This document shows positions 18,079 to 25,166 of a DNA stretch of 34,021 nt, piece by piece. The notes beneath the pieces are model-generated. The model saw only the letters and a program-made list of their open reading frames with translations. It ran no database searches and was not told the DNA's origin. The stretch comes from a virus. Numbering within the stretch: the first letter of the stretch is position 1; every line of letters begins with the position of its first letter. Both the position numbers and the translations under genes were made by a program. Location of the stretch: positions 1 through 34,021 of the IMG/VR virus record IMGVR_UViG_3300025266_000025, one strand, 5' to 3'.

Positions 18079-18432
18079 TTACTTTTTTTTAATTACTTTT
18101 TTCTTAGCTACTTTCTTAGCTACTTTCTTAGCTACTTTTTTAACTGCTTTTTTAGTAGGTTTCTTAAATATCCCCGGTGTATTTTTATGTACTGATCCAT
18201 CTGAATTCCTATCAAACGAACTGTTGTCTGCAAAGGAAACCAACTTAGTATTTGAAGCTTTACTTGAGCCTCCCTTACTTAAAGGTCTTACATGTTCTAC
18301 AGAAGTACCGTCGCCAACCTTAGCTTTACCCCTTTTTATAGCAGCTAACCTAGCTTTGTTGCGTATACCTCGAAGCTTAATCTGTTTGGGCGTTGATTTG
18401 TATTCATTTTCTTTCTTATAATCTCTGGGCAT
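18079..18432 (-). CDS. HNH-like small protein with histone H1-like lysine tail
   Basis: 117 residues. The front is a basic segment (TPKQIKLRGIRNKARLAA). Next comes an HNH-like core: EH at 46-47 (VEHVRPLSKGG), Asn61 (NTKLVSF) and Asn70 (NSSFDRN). This is the H-N-N spacing of phage HNH proteins, though the CxxC pairs of many HNH nucleases are missing. From residue 90 the protein is 16 Lys in 28 residues in KKVAKKVAKK register, like the tail of histone H1 or bacterial H1-like proteins. A nicking endonuclease or DNA-binding protein are both possible. The ribosome site AAGGAAAA lies before the ATG. Its DNA tail is a tandem repeat. Confidence 0.65.
   Translation of the reverse strand: MPRDYKKENEYKSTPKQIKLRGIRNKARLAAIKRGKAKVGDGTSVEHVRPLSKGGSSKASNTKLVSFADNSSFDRNSDGSVHKNTPGIFKKPTKKAVKKVAKKVAKKVAKKKVIKKK
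18100..18135 (-). repeat. Three 12-base tandem units coding the AKKV tail
   Basis: TTTCTTAGCTAC (plus-strand reading) occurs at 18100-18111, 18112-18123 and 18124-18135 without mismatch. It codes for repeated Val-Ala-Lys-Lys, and further degenerate copies surround it. The tail of the HNH-like protein therefore appears to have grown by slippage. Confidence 0.9.
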
Positions 18433-18470
18433 AACATTTTTCCTTTTTATATCCCGCTATGATAACACAC

Positions 18471-19151
18471 TTAGGCGAAGGGGTTATTAGGTTTGCGGGG
18501 TTTATGAAACTCACAACTATCAACTGAACACCATCCACATAAGGGCGTAGGGTTAGGTTGCCACTGGTCGTCGTCGTAACTATGCTCTAATCGTTTAAGG
18601 GGCAACTCAAACATCCCCCAGGATTTATCTGTGTCCTTACGGTGGTATTCTTCCATAAGAAAACTATTCTTTAGAACAAACATCAAGCCCCCTTTAACCC
18701 TATTTACTTTAGGGAAATGACTAAACACCATGAGCGACATTAGTCTAAGTTGTTTTGGATCTGGATATTTATTACTGCCGGTCTTGTAGTCTACAACATA
18801 GGCTATATCATTATCAACAATCAACAGATCAGCAATACCCCGTACCCACCGGTGTTCTGCATGAAAGTCACAAGGCTCCCGGCTATAGGTAAGTGCCATC
18901 TCATGCTCAGGATACTTTGTTCCCGGTATATCAATGAGGGGATCAACCATCTCTTTGAAGCGCTGATAGTTTTTAGCAAGGGGTTTTCCCTCGGCCACAT
19001 AATCTTCCAAAGCTTTATGCACCTCAGTCCCATACCGCATAGCTTCGTTTTCTTTAACAATATAATTCTTTAGTACTCGTATCTCGTTGTACTGTCGAGG
19101 ACAATTTTCGTATTGTTTTAATGCAGAATAACTCCATGTAAACTCAGCCAT
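18471..19151 (-). CDS. Cas4/RecB-like PD-(D/E)XK exonuclease
   Basis: 226 residues from the ATG of MAEFTWSYS. An upstream TTG would add two residues, but the ATG overlaps the preceding stop as TAATG, the same coupling as at the previous junction. Catalytic pattern: His45 (GTEVHKALEDY), GIAD with Asp108, and DYK with Asp121 and Lys123. Four Cys are placed as in iron-sulfur Cas4/AddB nucleases: Cys17 (YENCPRQ) and C205, C208 and C213 near the end (PLCGWCSVDSCEFH). It probably resects DNA ends for recombination or degrades host DNA, next to the polymerase and SNF2-type helicase. Cofactor presence is inferred, not shown. Confidence 0.8.
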   Translation of the reverse strand: MAEFTWSYSALKQYENCPRQYNEIRVLKNYIVKENEAMRYGTEVHKALEDYVAEGKPLAKNYQRFKEMVDPLIDIPGTKYPEHEMALTYSREPCDFHAEHRWVRGIADLLIVDNDIAYVVDYKTGSNKYPDPKQLRLMSLMVFSHFPKVNRVKGGLMFVLKNSFLMEEYHRKDTDKSWGMFELPLKRLEHSYDDDQWQPNPTPLCGWCSVDSCEFHKPRKPNNPFA

Positions 19152-19765
19152 TACCAAAACACCTCCATATTGTTATTACGTTTAATTACGTGTCCCTGTA
19201 GAGTCATCCTATATTCGCAAGGAGAGAATTTTTCTAGCCCGGCAATTCTATGGGGAGTTAATCCTGAGTGTAATACTAGGTCTTTCTCTTCATACGGTAA
19301 TTTTACAATATTTCCGCGTGTATCTATATAGTCCATACCCCCACCGGAACTAGGTAATTCAATAGCTACAGTGAAAGCAGACGCGCCTATATCCCCTAGT
19401 CCTAAAGTTTTATGTGGGTAATCAGTGTGCCATTTACCTGCTATACCAATAAACTTTTCATCAGTAGGAAATATATGAAACCCCGGTAGTGCTAAATCTT
19501 GAGCCAAACAAATTTCTTTTCCTAATTCAACAGATAAACACTCTAACACTGTCTCATACAGTCCAGAGAAGTTTCTATAAAGAAGCTCATTCATCCAGAC
19601 GCTTTCTTCGTGATACTCTATTGTGTTGCCATCAAGATAAGCTGACTTACCCAAGGTATAAAAAGGAAAGTCATTTGATCTACTTTCCCATATTGGTCTT
19701 AAAGATAATATTTTCTCTGCAATCGTGTTGGTATCGATGTTTAAATTATGTTTAAAGTGGTGCAT
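19151..19765 (-). CDS. Fe(II)/2-oxoglutarate dioxygenase-like protein
   Basis: 204 residues from MHHFKHNL. The longer frame opens at TTG, but GGGAG stands 6 bases before this ATG, which overlaps the polymerase stop (TAATG). The double-stranded beta-helix signature is visible: HTD at 113-115 (GKWHTDYPH), a middle strand FTVAIELPSSGGGMDYID, the distal His172 in HSGLTPHRIAG, and Arg186 (EYRMTLQGH) for the cosubstrate. Such phage enzymes can hydroxylate nucleic acid bases, proteins or small molecules; the substrate is unknown. The gene sits between DNA polymerase and nuclease genes, coupled by one-base overlaps on both sides, which points to a DNA-linked job (inference). It could instead be a metabolic hydroxylase of the phytanoyl-CoA or prolyl type. 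Confidence 0.7.
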   Translation of the reverse strand: MHHFKHNLNIDTNTIAEKILSLRPIWESRSNDFPFYTLGKSAYLDGNTIEYHEESVWMNELLYRNFSGLYETVLECLSVELGKEICLAQDLALPGFHIFPTDEKFIGIAGKWHTDYPHKTLGLGDIGASAFTVAIELPSSGGGMDYIDTRGNIVKLPYEEKDLVLHSGLTPHRIAGLEKFSPCEYRMTLQGHVIKRNNNMEVFW

Positions 19766-21642
19766 TAGCAACTCCCGTAGTTATCGCCGTAGGCACCTTC
19801 GCAGGCAATCGGTAAACCAGTAGCCCACTCAGGGGGAGTATTCATAACTCCCATAATAAACTTTAGCGCCTCATCTTTTTCTTTAGTGGGGGCAGTAATA
19901 ATAATGGCGTCGTGGACTGTTAAGCAGGGGCGGTATTGCTCGTTTGTCTCAATCATCTGTTCACCAATAACAATCCTAGCTAGGGCTTGCACAATGTTTT
20001 CTGTCATCGCCCCGCCCCAGATATTTATCTTGCCCCGCCTAGACTTATAAACATAACCACTCTTGAGTTCACTCGTGTCATACCTCAGTTCGGGGTAGTA
20101 TATATAGAGGCCGTTGGGTAGCTTGATACCATGCCTATCCACCATCACACATTGGTGTTCACCTAAGTAGTAAGGCTCTAGATCATCAGGCCAGTTAGCT
20201 AGGTGTTCTAGTGCACGATCACAGGCGGCCCAAAAAGTAATAACTTTATGGTTCAGCTCGCGGTATACCTTAACAAGTCGTTTGCATTCATCATCAGGTA
20301 ACGCCTGCCCTGGAGGTGATGTCTTTAATGTATGCTGAAGTTTTTTCCAACCAGTCCCAAAGCCTAGCCCCAGTGTACAGGTCTTACCAACAAACCGTTC
20401 TACTGGGTTAGCTTTCGTAATTGTTCTATCATATACCTTACTAGCAAACTCACAGTAGGCATCTCGTCCTTCCGCATACCAAGCTGTCACATCTTCCTGC
20501 CCAGATAACCATACTAGAATGCGGGCCTCAATCTGACTTGAGTCACAGTTAATTACTACATGATCATCTCTAGGAATAACAGAGTTCTTGAGTGCCTTCT
20601 TCTTAGCATCTCTTGATGGCAGATTTTGGAAGTTAACTTTTTCTGCCCCCGCCCACCTTCCTGTATGTGCCCCGTAGTAACGCAGGGGTATAGGTAGGCG
20701 GCCTTTGTTGCGCGAGCCTATATCAATGAATCTTTCAATACGAGATTCTTCAATCGTAGACTTAGTTCCAAGTCGGACGCGGCATAACTCTTGTACAAGG
20801 GGGTCGTCGTGTTGTTGTAGGGCAATGAAGCCTTCATCAGTTTTAGCTAGGGCCGGAGCATCTTTACCTGTAGCAGGACTAATCTTGAGGGGACAGGGGA
20901 TATTCAGTTCACCTAGTAGTTCTGTAAATTGTTTGTTGCTTGCGAGCTTCTTCCTAACAGCTTCGGGTGTATCACAGTCGAGCCTCGCCATCAGACCCTC
21001 TAACATCAATACTTTTTCTTCTCGTACCTCTTGTAGGCGCTCAATCAGTAACGCATCATCTACCTTCAGTTGTGGTTGGATAAACATTCTTAACGTAATA
21101 TCTATTAGTTTTAACTCATGCTCAGGAAAGTCTATCCCAATAATCTTAAAGAGATCTAGGGTAAGCGCTACATCATTAATACAGTAGGAGGCGTAGTCAG
21201 AGAGTTCAGACGGCGTGAAGTCTTCTAAGCGTTTACCCCTAGCATCTAATACCTCAGTACCTTTTTGTCCCAGTTCATAACGCTCGGCTAATGCCTTAAG
21301 AGAGCCACCGGCATTCGTACCATGAAAGGCTCTAGCTATAGATAGGGTGTCAAAGTAAAACGCAGGATAGATGCCGAAAGTCCAACCAAGGATTGCGCCA
21401 TCAAATAGAGTATTATGACAAATGAGTCCAGAGATTCTCCAGTCAACATTATCTAATAGTGACCGTATCTCAGCGTGTGTCCCAGTATGCCAATGCGTCT
21501 CGCCATCATTAATCTTCATGGCAACACCGATCACTTGGAACTCTGGATGTCTGATATATTCTTCGGTAGTACACTTGGTTAAACTATAATCTTTACTGTA
21601 GTATGTCTCAAAATCTATTGTGACTAACTGTGTTATTTCCAT
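19765..21642 (-). CDS. polA: Family A DNA polymerase with 3'-5' exonuclease
   Basis: 625 residues, the replicative polymerase. Exonuclease motifs: DFE at 10-12, N77...D81 (HNTLFDGAIL) and Y153-x3-D157 (YCIND), all intact. Polymerase motifs: TGRW...NFQNLP at 327-342, motif A DSSQIEAR (Asp367), motif B starting KTCTLGLGFG (Lys420), and motif C TVHDA (His577, Asp578). The residue matching E. coli Phe762 is Leu424. Motif C has Ala579 where HDE is usual. There is no 5'-3' exonuclease domain, as in most phage PolA. It overlaps the zinc-finger gene upstream by 10 bases and the oxygenase-like gene downstream by 1 base. The ribosome site is weak, so coupling is likely. Confidence 0.93.
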   Translation of the reverse strand: MEITQLVTIDFETYYSKDYSLTKCTTEEYIRHPEFQVIGVAMKINDGETHWHTGTHAEIRSLLDNVDWRISGLICHNTLFDGAILGWTFGIYPAFYFDTLSIARAFHGTNAGGSLKALAERYELGQKGTEVLDARGKRLEDFTPSELSDYASYCINDVALTLDLFKIIGIDFPEHELKLIDITLRMFIQPQLKVDDALLIERLQEVREEKVLMLEGLMARLDCDTPEAVRKKLASNKQFTELLGELNIPCPLKISPATGKDAPALAKTDEGFIALQQHDDPLVQELCRVRLGTKSTIEESRIERFIDIGSRNKGRLPIPLRYYGAHTGRWAGAEKVNFQNLPSRDAKKKALKNSVIPRDDHVVINCDSSQIEARILVWLSGQEDVTAWYAEGRDAYCEFASKVYDRTITKANPVERFVGKTCTLGLGFGTGWKKLQHTLKTSPPGQALPDDECKRLVKVYRELNHKVITFWAACDRALEHLANWPDDLEPYYLGEHQCVMVDRHGIKLPNGLYIYYPELRYDTSELKSGYVYKSRRGKINIWGGAMTENIVQALARIVIGEQMIETNEQYRPCLTVHDAIIITAPTKEKDEALKFIMGVMNTPPEWATGLPIACEGAYGDNYGSC

Positions 21643-21839
21643 TTGTCTCGTGCCTCAGTCCACTCATCTCGGCATTCAGCACTGCACCACCGTCTCAGGT
21701 CTATAATAAGATAGCTACACCAAATACATTTACCAGTGTAGTTTTTGGGTGGTGAAATACTAGCCTCACGCAGAGTTTTAATAGTCGCTTCCATAGTTTT
21801 TTGCAACTGCTCATTTGCTATATCAATATCATCTGCCAT
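21633..21839 (-). CDS. Small zinc-finger protein
   Basis: 68 residues. The second half carries CIWC and, ten residues later, CSAEC (C-x2-C...C-x3-C), followed by DEWTEARDKWK. The pattern resembles short phage treble-clef or DksA/TraR-like zinc fingers; the first 30 residues form a helix. A regulator or accessory of the polymerase, whose start it overlaps by 10 bases, is possible. There is no strong ribosome site of its own: a 14-codon reading frame with GAGG before it ends 10 bases inside this gene and may carry ribosomes to it. Confidence 0.65.
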   Translation of the reverse strand: MADDIDIANEQLQKTMEATIKTLREASISPPKNYTGKCIWCSYLIIDLRRWCSAECRDEWTEARDKWK

Positions 21840-21873
21840 TTATGGTTCTCTTATACTCTTCGTCCAGTTTCAT
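21829..21873 (-). CDS. Possible 14-residue coupling peptide
   Basis: ATG at 21871-21873 is preceded by GAGG with a 5-base spacer. It opens a 14-codon frame (MKLDEEYKRTINGR) ending in TGA inside the first codons of the zinc-finger gene. That gene lacks a good site of its own, so the mini-frame may serve translational coupling. Chance is a real alternative at this length. Confidence 0.3.
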   Translation of the reverse strand: MKLDEEYKRTINGR

Positions 21874-21874
21874 A

Positions 21875-22231
21875 TTAATCCTCACATGTTCCAGTGTGAC
21901 AATACTTTCCTAGGACATCTTCTATTGTTTCTTCTAGCGCTTCTTGAACAGGGGTAGGTTTATTAGTGTCGGGGCTTCCCAACAGTGTATTTTGTTCTCG
22001 TATTATACCCCTGAGTTTCTGCAGATAGAAGTCTGCCTTCGCGAGATCTTTTTCTGGGGTTCCCTTGCGACTATAACGCCAGATGTACTTAATCACCTGA
22101 CCTGCACATACTGCTGTTACTCCACATAGACCCTGAGTGGCTGACTCAATAGCGTCAATACACTCCACCTTACCCGCTGTATAGTGTGCGGGGTGATTTA
22201 CTTCATCATTAATTTTCCTATTAATTTCCAT
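21875..22231 (-). CDS. DUF3310 family protein
   Basis: 118 residues from ATG at 22231, chosen because GAGG lies 5 bases before it; the longer frame begins at TTG. It holds VNHPAHYTAGKVECIDAI (11-28) and VIKYIWRYSRKG followed by KDLAKADFYLQKL, the hallmark of DUF3310, a small helical family widespread in phages and sometimes fused to nucleotide-kinase-like proteins. The function is not established. The tail contains two Cys (KYCHTGTCED). It is located between the VRR-NUC nuclease and the zinc-finger gene. Confidence 0.8.
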   Translation of the reverse strand: MEINRKINDEVNHPAHYTAGKVECIDAIESATQGLCGVTAVCAGQVIKYIWRYSRKGTPEKDLAKADFYLQKLRGIIREQNTLLGSPDTNKPTPVQEALEETIEDVLGKYCHTGTCED

Positions 22232-22238
22232 TTTATCC

Positions 22239-22562
22239 TCACTCAATGAATTGTTTAAAATTTGATTTGCCTATGCTACTACCAAACTTAATAAGGGACT
22301 CTAGCACGGGTAGATTATGTTCGTCAATTATCAGGGACTTACCCCCATTATCGACAATGGCATTAAGGTTATTTAGTTGTAGTGTTGTAGGCTTACCTCC
22401 ATTAGCTTTAGCCTCAATCCCTATGAATGCACCTTGATAGCACACAATGATATCTGGAACACCAGATGCGCCATAACCCCCCGTAGCAGGCATAAAGTAA
22501 TAAGCTCCCAGTTTATCTAGGACTTTCTTTATACCCTGCTTTACTTTCTTTTCTGGGGTCAT
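22239..22562 (-). CDS. VRR-NUC domain endonuclease
   Basis: 107 residues, essentially one VRR-NUC domain. GVPDIIV at 34-40 supplies the catalytic Asp37, and GIEAKAN at 48-54 supplies Glu50 and Lys52. The following Gln (TLQLNNL) is also typical. Stand-alone phage VRR-NUC proteins cleave branched DNA such as Holliday junctions or flaps. GGAGG stands 7 bases before the ATG, which overlaps the stop of the upstream gene (ATGA). Confidence 0.85.
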   Translation of the reverse strand: MTPEKKVKQGIKKVLDKLGAYYFMPATGGYGASGVPDIIVCYQGAFIGIEAKANGGKPTTLQLNNLNAIVDNGGKSLIIDEHNLPVLESLIKFGSSIGKSNFKQFIE

Positions 22563-22795
22563 AGTATTTCCTCCGCCTCTTCATCAACTTCATAGGCATA
22601 CATAAAGATAGGCGTTTGTTCTCCAACATAAGATCCAGAAACATTGAATTCAAAATACTCTACGGCTTCCTCGTCAGTCATACCCCCATCAATGAGAATC
22701 TGAATACAGGCTTCAGCAGAGTATATATAAAGCTCCTCGCTCCCGTACCATGTAGTGCCTATTATGGCGGCATTAAACCCATCAGCCCTTAACAT
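22559..22795 (-). CDS. Conserved small phage protein of unknown function
   Basis: 78 residues. The layout AAIIGTTWY...YSAEACIQILIDGGMTDEEAVEYFEFNVSGSYVGEQTPIF is one I have met in many phages as a small acidic protein, always without a known role. The tail is acidic (EVDEEAEEIL). The start follows the preceding stop without a gap and has AGGAAC 8 bases upstream. It is coupled to the VRR-NUC gene through ATGA. Confidence 0.65.
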   Translation of the reverse strand: MLRADGFNAAIIGTTWYGSEELYIYSAEACIQILIDGGMTDEEAVEYFEFNVSGSYVGEQTPIFMYAYEVDEEAEEIL

Positions 22796-22987
22796 TTATT
22801 GTAGTTCCTGTATGCTGATAGAGATTTCTTCAGGTTCCCATGCTCCATCTTCAAGAGCTCGTTGTTCAGCAGCTGCCTCTGACTCTGCCTCAACAATGAT
22901 AGGTACACAATACTGTGTAATGCTTACTGCATACTTCAGCATTGGGTTCTTAGGTTTTGACTTAAACTTAATTACTTTATTTTCCAT
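22796..22987 (-). CDS. Hypothetical 63-residue protein
   Basis: The start is set at ATG 22987 (MENKVIKFKSK) because GGAG stands 9 bases before it; the longer frame would begin with TTG and have no site. It has a basic N-terminus, a middle YAVSITQYCVPIIVEAES strand pair, and a helical acidic end (AAAEQRALEDGAWEPEEISI). This looks like a small beta-alpha protein of the kind with an AESEAAA helix seen in phage accessory genes. No function is assigned. It overlaps the next upstream small gene by 11 bases. Confidence 0.6.
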   Translation of the reverse strand: MENKVIKFKSKPKNPMLKYAVSITQYCVPIIVEAESEAAAEQRALEDGAWEPEEISISIQELQ

Positions 22988-23099
22988 TAATATCTTCTCC
23001 TTCCACAAAATCTAGGGTTGGTTTTAAGTCTAGTTCGAACTGGTCTGATATTGTAGCAGGCTCTAGGTTTAATTCAAGTTGCTCCATTTGATGTGACAT
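22977..23099 (-). CDS. Hypothetical 40-residue acidic protein
   Basis: ATG at 23099 begins a 40-codon frame (MSHQMEQLELNLEP..., ending FVEGEDINGK) with AGGAG about 9 bases upstream. It ends in TAA 11 bases inside the next gene. It fills an otherwise empty gap in a tightly packed operon, and the ribosome site is good, so it is probably a real gene. It is acidic with no recognisable domain. Confidence 0.55.
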   Translation of the reverse strand: MSHQMEQLELNLEPATISDQFELDLKPTLDFVEGEDINGK

Positions 23100-23104
23100 A
23101 GATC

Positions 23105-23470
23105 TTACTCCTCTGGGTAGGTGTTATAATGATCACTAAGGTACTCAGTTTTCCTATCCTCTATATAGTAGTCGATAGTCTGCTCGATATGGGTGAAAAA
23201 TATATGCCCCAGTTCTGAGAGCTGATCCTTGTACTGTCCAAGGCTAAGACTTGCGGGGCTATAGAGCTTTGTAATGATCTTTCTTAGGTTTGTGTCTGCC
23301 TCTTCACCTAGGCTGTCCGGCAGTTGCTCCATACTTAAAAACTCACTCACAATGTCATCATCTTTAAGTATCTTCTTCAGTACCTGCTCGCCAGCTTCCT
23401 GATCATGGTCTTCACAAAACTGATCCCAATCATTATCCGAGGGCGGGGCTCCTACATCATAGCTACTCAT
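23105..23470 (-). CDS. Hypothetical acidic 121-residue protein
   Basis: Strongly acidic and mostly helical, with no motif I recognise. AGGAGA stands 7 bases before the ATG. It is separated by 5 bases from the 40-residue gene downstream and overlaps the stop region of the 45-residue gene upstream. Low similarity to anything known to me; an accessory or host-takeover role is only a guess from its position in the early block. Confidence 0.55.
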   Translation of the reverse strand: MSSYDVGAPPSDNDWDQFCEDHDQEAGEQVLKKILKDDDIVSEFLSMEQLPDSLGEEADTNLRKIITKLYSPASLSLGQYKDQLSELGHIFFTHIEQTIDYYIEDRKTEYLSDHYNTYPEE

Positions 23471-23600
23471 TATTATTCTCCTTTAAAGCTTTTATTAGGC
23501 GGTTATAAACTTCAGTGTGCGTACACTCTTCATCAGGACAGATCAACTGTTTTAAATCAGCATACATCTGTTCATAATTTTTTGGTTTCAAACTGCTCAT
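23463..23600 (-). CDS. Hypothetical 45-residue protein
   Basis: ATG at 23600 with AGGAGA 6 bases upstream opens 45 codons (MSSLKPKNYEQMYADLK..., ending ALKENNNE) and ends in TAG just inside the next gene. CPDEECTH in the middle offers two Cys and a His that could bind metal. The start lies 28 bases inside the 3' end of the upstream gene. The overlap on both sides and the strong site argue for a real small gene. Confidence 0.55.
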   Translation of the reverse strand: MSSLKPKNYEQMYADLKQLICPDEECTHTEVYNRLIKALKENNNE

Positions 23601-23925
23601 AACTTTCTCCTTTCATTGGTAAATATAAATACTCTAGGCCAGCTTCTCTAAAGATTTTACGAACCCAGACAGGGTTAATACCCACCGCATCTAGGTGCGG
23701 CATATTACTCCACATATAAAGCTGGGCGGTCTTCTGCCTAAAAGAGCTAGTGCTTGGCCTGCCGGTGGGCGTGTGTGTCTTGATACCTGTTAGCAGGAGG
23801 TCTCGTGCCACTGATTCAAACACAGCGAACATGAGTCTTGCCTCTGGACTATGAGGGGGCAGTTGGAACTTAATCTTTCTAACCACCGCACCTAATAGAC
23901 CCGTGTTTTCTTTATTCTTACGCAT
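23572..23925 (-). CDS. Conserved hypothetical phage protein, basic
   Basis: 117 residues. The segment LPPHSPEARLMFAVFESVARDLL followed by HLDAVGINPVWVRKIFREAGL is familiar from small phage proteins found in early regions. The second part (GINPVWVRKIFREAGL) looks like the second half of a helix-turn-helix, so DNA binding is possible. AAGGAA lies 7 bases before ATG. The function is unknown. Confidence 0.6.
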   Translation of the reverse strand: MRKNKENTGLLGAVVRKIKFQLPPHSPEARLMFAVFESVARDLLLTGIKTHTPTGRPSTSSFRQKTAQLYMWSNMPHLDAVGINPVWVRKIFREAGLEYLYLPMKGESYEQFETKKL

Positions 23926-23940
23926 AGGGATTCCTTAGTC

Positions 23941-24027
23941 CTAATTGATTAAATAGGCTAACACTAGAAAGAGAAAGCTTAGAGTAACTAAGCCTCCGTT
24001 AGCGGTGAACTCAGGTATTATATTCAT
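23941..24027 (-). CDS. 28-residue hydrophobic membrane peptide
   Basis: ATG at 24027 overlaps the stop of the upstream gene (ATGA) and has AGGAG 8-9 bases upstream. The 28 codons give a short polar head (MNIIPEFTANGG) and then LVTLSFLFLVLAYLI, a single membrane-spanning helix, ending at TAG 23941-23943. It is in a packed operon with clean coupling, so translation is likely. The role could be membrane-active (host takeover, exclusion or lysis support); nothing in the sequence decides this. Confidence 0.55.
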   Translation of the reverse strand: MNIIPEFTANGGLVTLSFLFLVLAYLIN

Positions 24028-24383
24028 GAGCAGTCTCCTATCTGGACTAGACCATCTAGGTTATACCTTTTCTGCTCTTCCTGCCACTCGATCTGCTCCT
24101 CCTTAGTTAAACATTCCTCATGTACGCGGTGGCTACCATCAGCAAACAGCGCGTTCCGAGGGGATGGCGCCTCACCACATAGTAGATCAGGCGTAATGTC
24201 GTCATCAATAGCGATGCCCTTATTACACCTATCACACTCCAACATCATGCACTGGGAGCAACCATAGCCCTCCCTATACTCACCCTCATCTGTATACATG
24301 TCAGCAGAAATTCTATTAACAAATAGTCCGCTCCCAAACGAGGTATCAGCCCCGCAAAAAATACAATCGTTTTCATTACTCAT
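24024..24383 (-). CDS. Cys-rich putative zinc-binding protein
   Basis: 119 residues with nine Cys. CIFC near the start, then CSQC, CDRC and HEEC later form three or four possible zinc knuckles (for example CMMLECDRCNKGI). It resembles treble-clef or LIM-like small proteins, but I cannot name the family. The start has the block-wide leader AAGGAGTACGACATG, and a GC hairpin cassette stands between it and the upstream gene. The first codons after the start (ATGAGTAATGAAA) match those of the 67-residue gene at 25136. Confidence 0.6.
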   Translation of the reverse strand: MSNENDCIFCGADTSFGSGLFVNRISADMYTDEGEYREGYGCSQCMMLECDRCNKGIAIDDDITPDLLCGEAPSPRNALFADGSHRVHEECLTKEEQIEWQEEQKRYNLDGLVQIGDCS

Positions 24384-24406
24384 GTCGTACTCCTTGGTTT
24401 AAAGTT

Positions 24407-24422
24407 GCCCCCTTGAGGGGGC
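24407..24422 (-). repeat. Intergenic hairpin cassette, copy 1
   Basis: Read leftwards, GCCCCCTCAAGGGGGC forms a 6-bp all-GC stem with a TCAA loop. It is followed by AACTTTAAACC and the ribosome site AAGGAG of the Cys-rich gene. The same unit recurs at 27380, 27675 and 28685. The U-run is too poor for a classical terminator. Confidence 0.85.
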
Positions 24423-24451
24423 TATGATGTTTTTCTTTGGTGTTACTCGTG

Positions 24452-24931
24452 TTACACCTCTTCTAGTTGTTTAAAATGTTCGGCATAATCTATGCACCGC
24501 TCAAGTGCTTCACCTATACCATAGCAAGCATGTTGACAATCATATGGATCGCTGTCGCCTTCAAGCAAAGTACAATAAACTCTGAGAACATCATCATATT
24601 CTGTCGTCCAATCATTATCGTGGAATTGTTCAATAGTAATCGAAGGGTGCTTTTCAATGATGGTGCGTATCTCATTTATGTGTGCTGTCGCTCGACCGCG
24701 AAAATCCGCTACACTTTTAAGCGTCCGAATGTCGCTATCCAGTCCTTCTTTAAGTTTCCTTATTTTAGACTCCTGCACTTCTATCTTTTCTTTTGCGGTT
24801 TTAATTTTATTTTCTAGTTCGGTCTTTACTATTTTGTCAAAGCGGTCAAGTTTTGATTGCCTGTAACATTTTTGTAATACTTTTACTGAGTTGTTCATGT
24901 CGTTCTCCAGTTTATTAGTTGTGTTGTTCAT
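24452..24931 (-). CDS. Hypothetical coiled-coil protein with two in-frame starts
   Basis: 159 residues from ATG 24931 (MNNTTNKLEND) or 148 from ATG 24898 (MNNSVKVLQ). The first has GGAG 4 bases upstream and follows the previous stop as TAACATG; the second has GGAG-N6-ATG and fits the leader consensus better. The front 70 residues are a Lys/Glu coiled coil (KIKTAKEKIEVQESKIRKLKEG). The rear is acidic, with DPYDCQHACYGIGEALERC containing three Cys. I do not know the family. Which start dominates cannot be read from sequence. Confidence 0.6.
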   Translation of the reverse strand: MNNTTNKLENDMNNSVKVLQKCYRQSKLDRFDKIVKTELENKIKTAKEKIEVQESKIRKLKEGLDSDIRTLKSVADFRGRATAHINEIRTIIEKHPSITIEQFHDNDWTTEYDDVLRVYCTLLEGDSDPYDCQHACYGIGEALERCIDYAEHFKQLEEV

Positions 24932-24932
24932 G

Positions 24933-25136
24933 TTACTCCGCACAAAAATCATCATAGTCAACGCTGATCATCAGCTTACATTTTCCTCCAATACTTACTA
25001 GCACATTAAATCCACAGCCACCTAAGTCGATGGGGTCTTGAATACTACTTAGCACCTCCACATCGACCCCAGTCACATCCAAATATTCCAACTCACTGTT
25101 TTCTAAGTCCCATACGGGAACCATTTCATTACTCAT
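24933..25136 (-). CDS. Hypothetical acidic 67-residue protein
   Basis: An acidic small protein with a likely beta-rich middle (GFNVLVSIGGKCKLMISVDYDDF). The leader AAGGAGTACGACATG is identical to that of the Cys-rich gene at 24383, including the first four codons. It is the first gene after a promoter-like sequence at 25167-25195. No family recognised. Confidence 0.6.
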   Translation of the reverse strand: MSNEMVPVWDLENSELEYLDVTGVDVEVLSSIQDPIDLGGCGFNVLVSIGGKCKLMISVDYDDFCAE

Positions 25137-25166
25137 GTCGTACTCCTTAGATTTACTTCATTAACT

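Noticed and set aside
20705-21187. 160-codon plus-strand frame opposite the DNA polymerase
   Set aside because: It is antisense to conserved polymerase sequence, Ser-rich, with no ribosome site or family pattern.
24405-24425. Hairpin cassettes taken as classical rho-independent terminators
   Set aside because: The stem is GC-rich, but only ACTTTAAA follows, and a ribosome site with a gene comes directly after in every copy.
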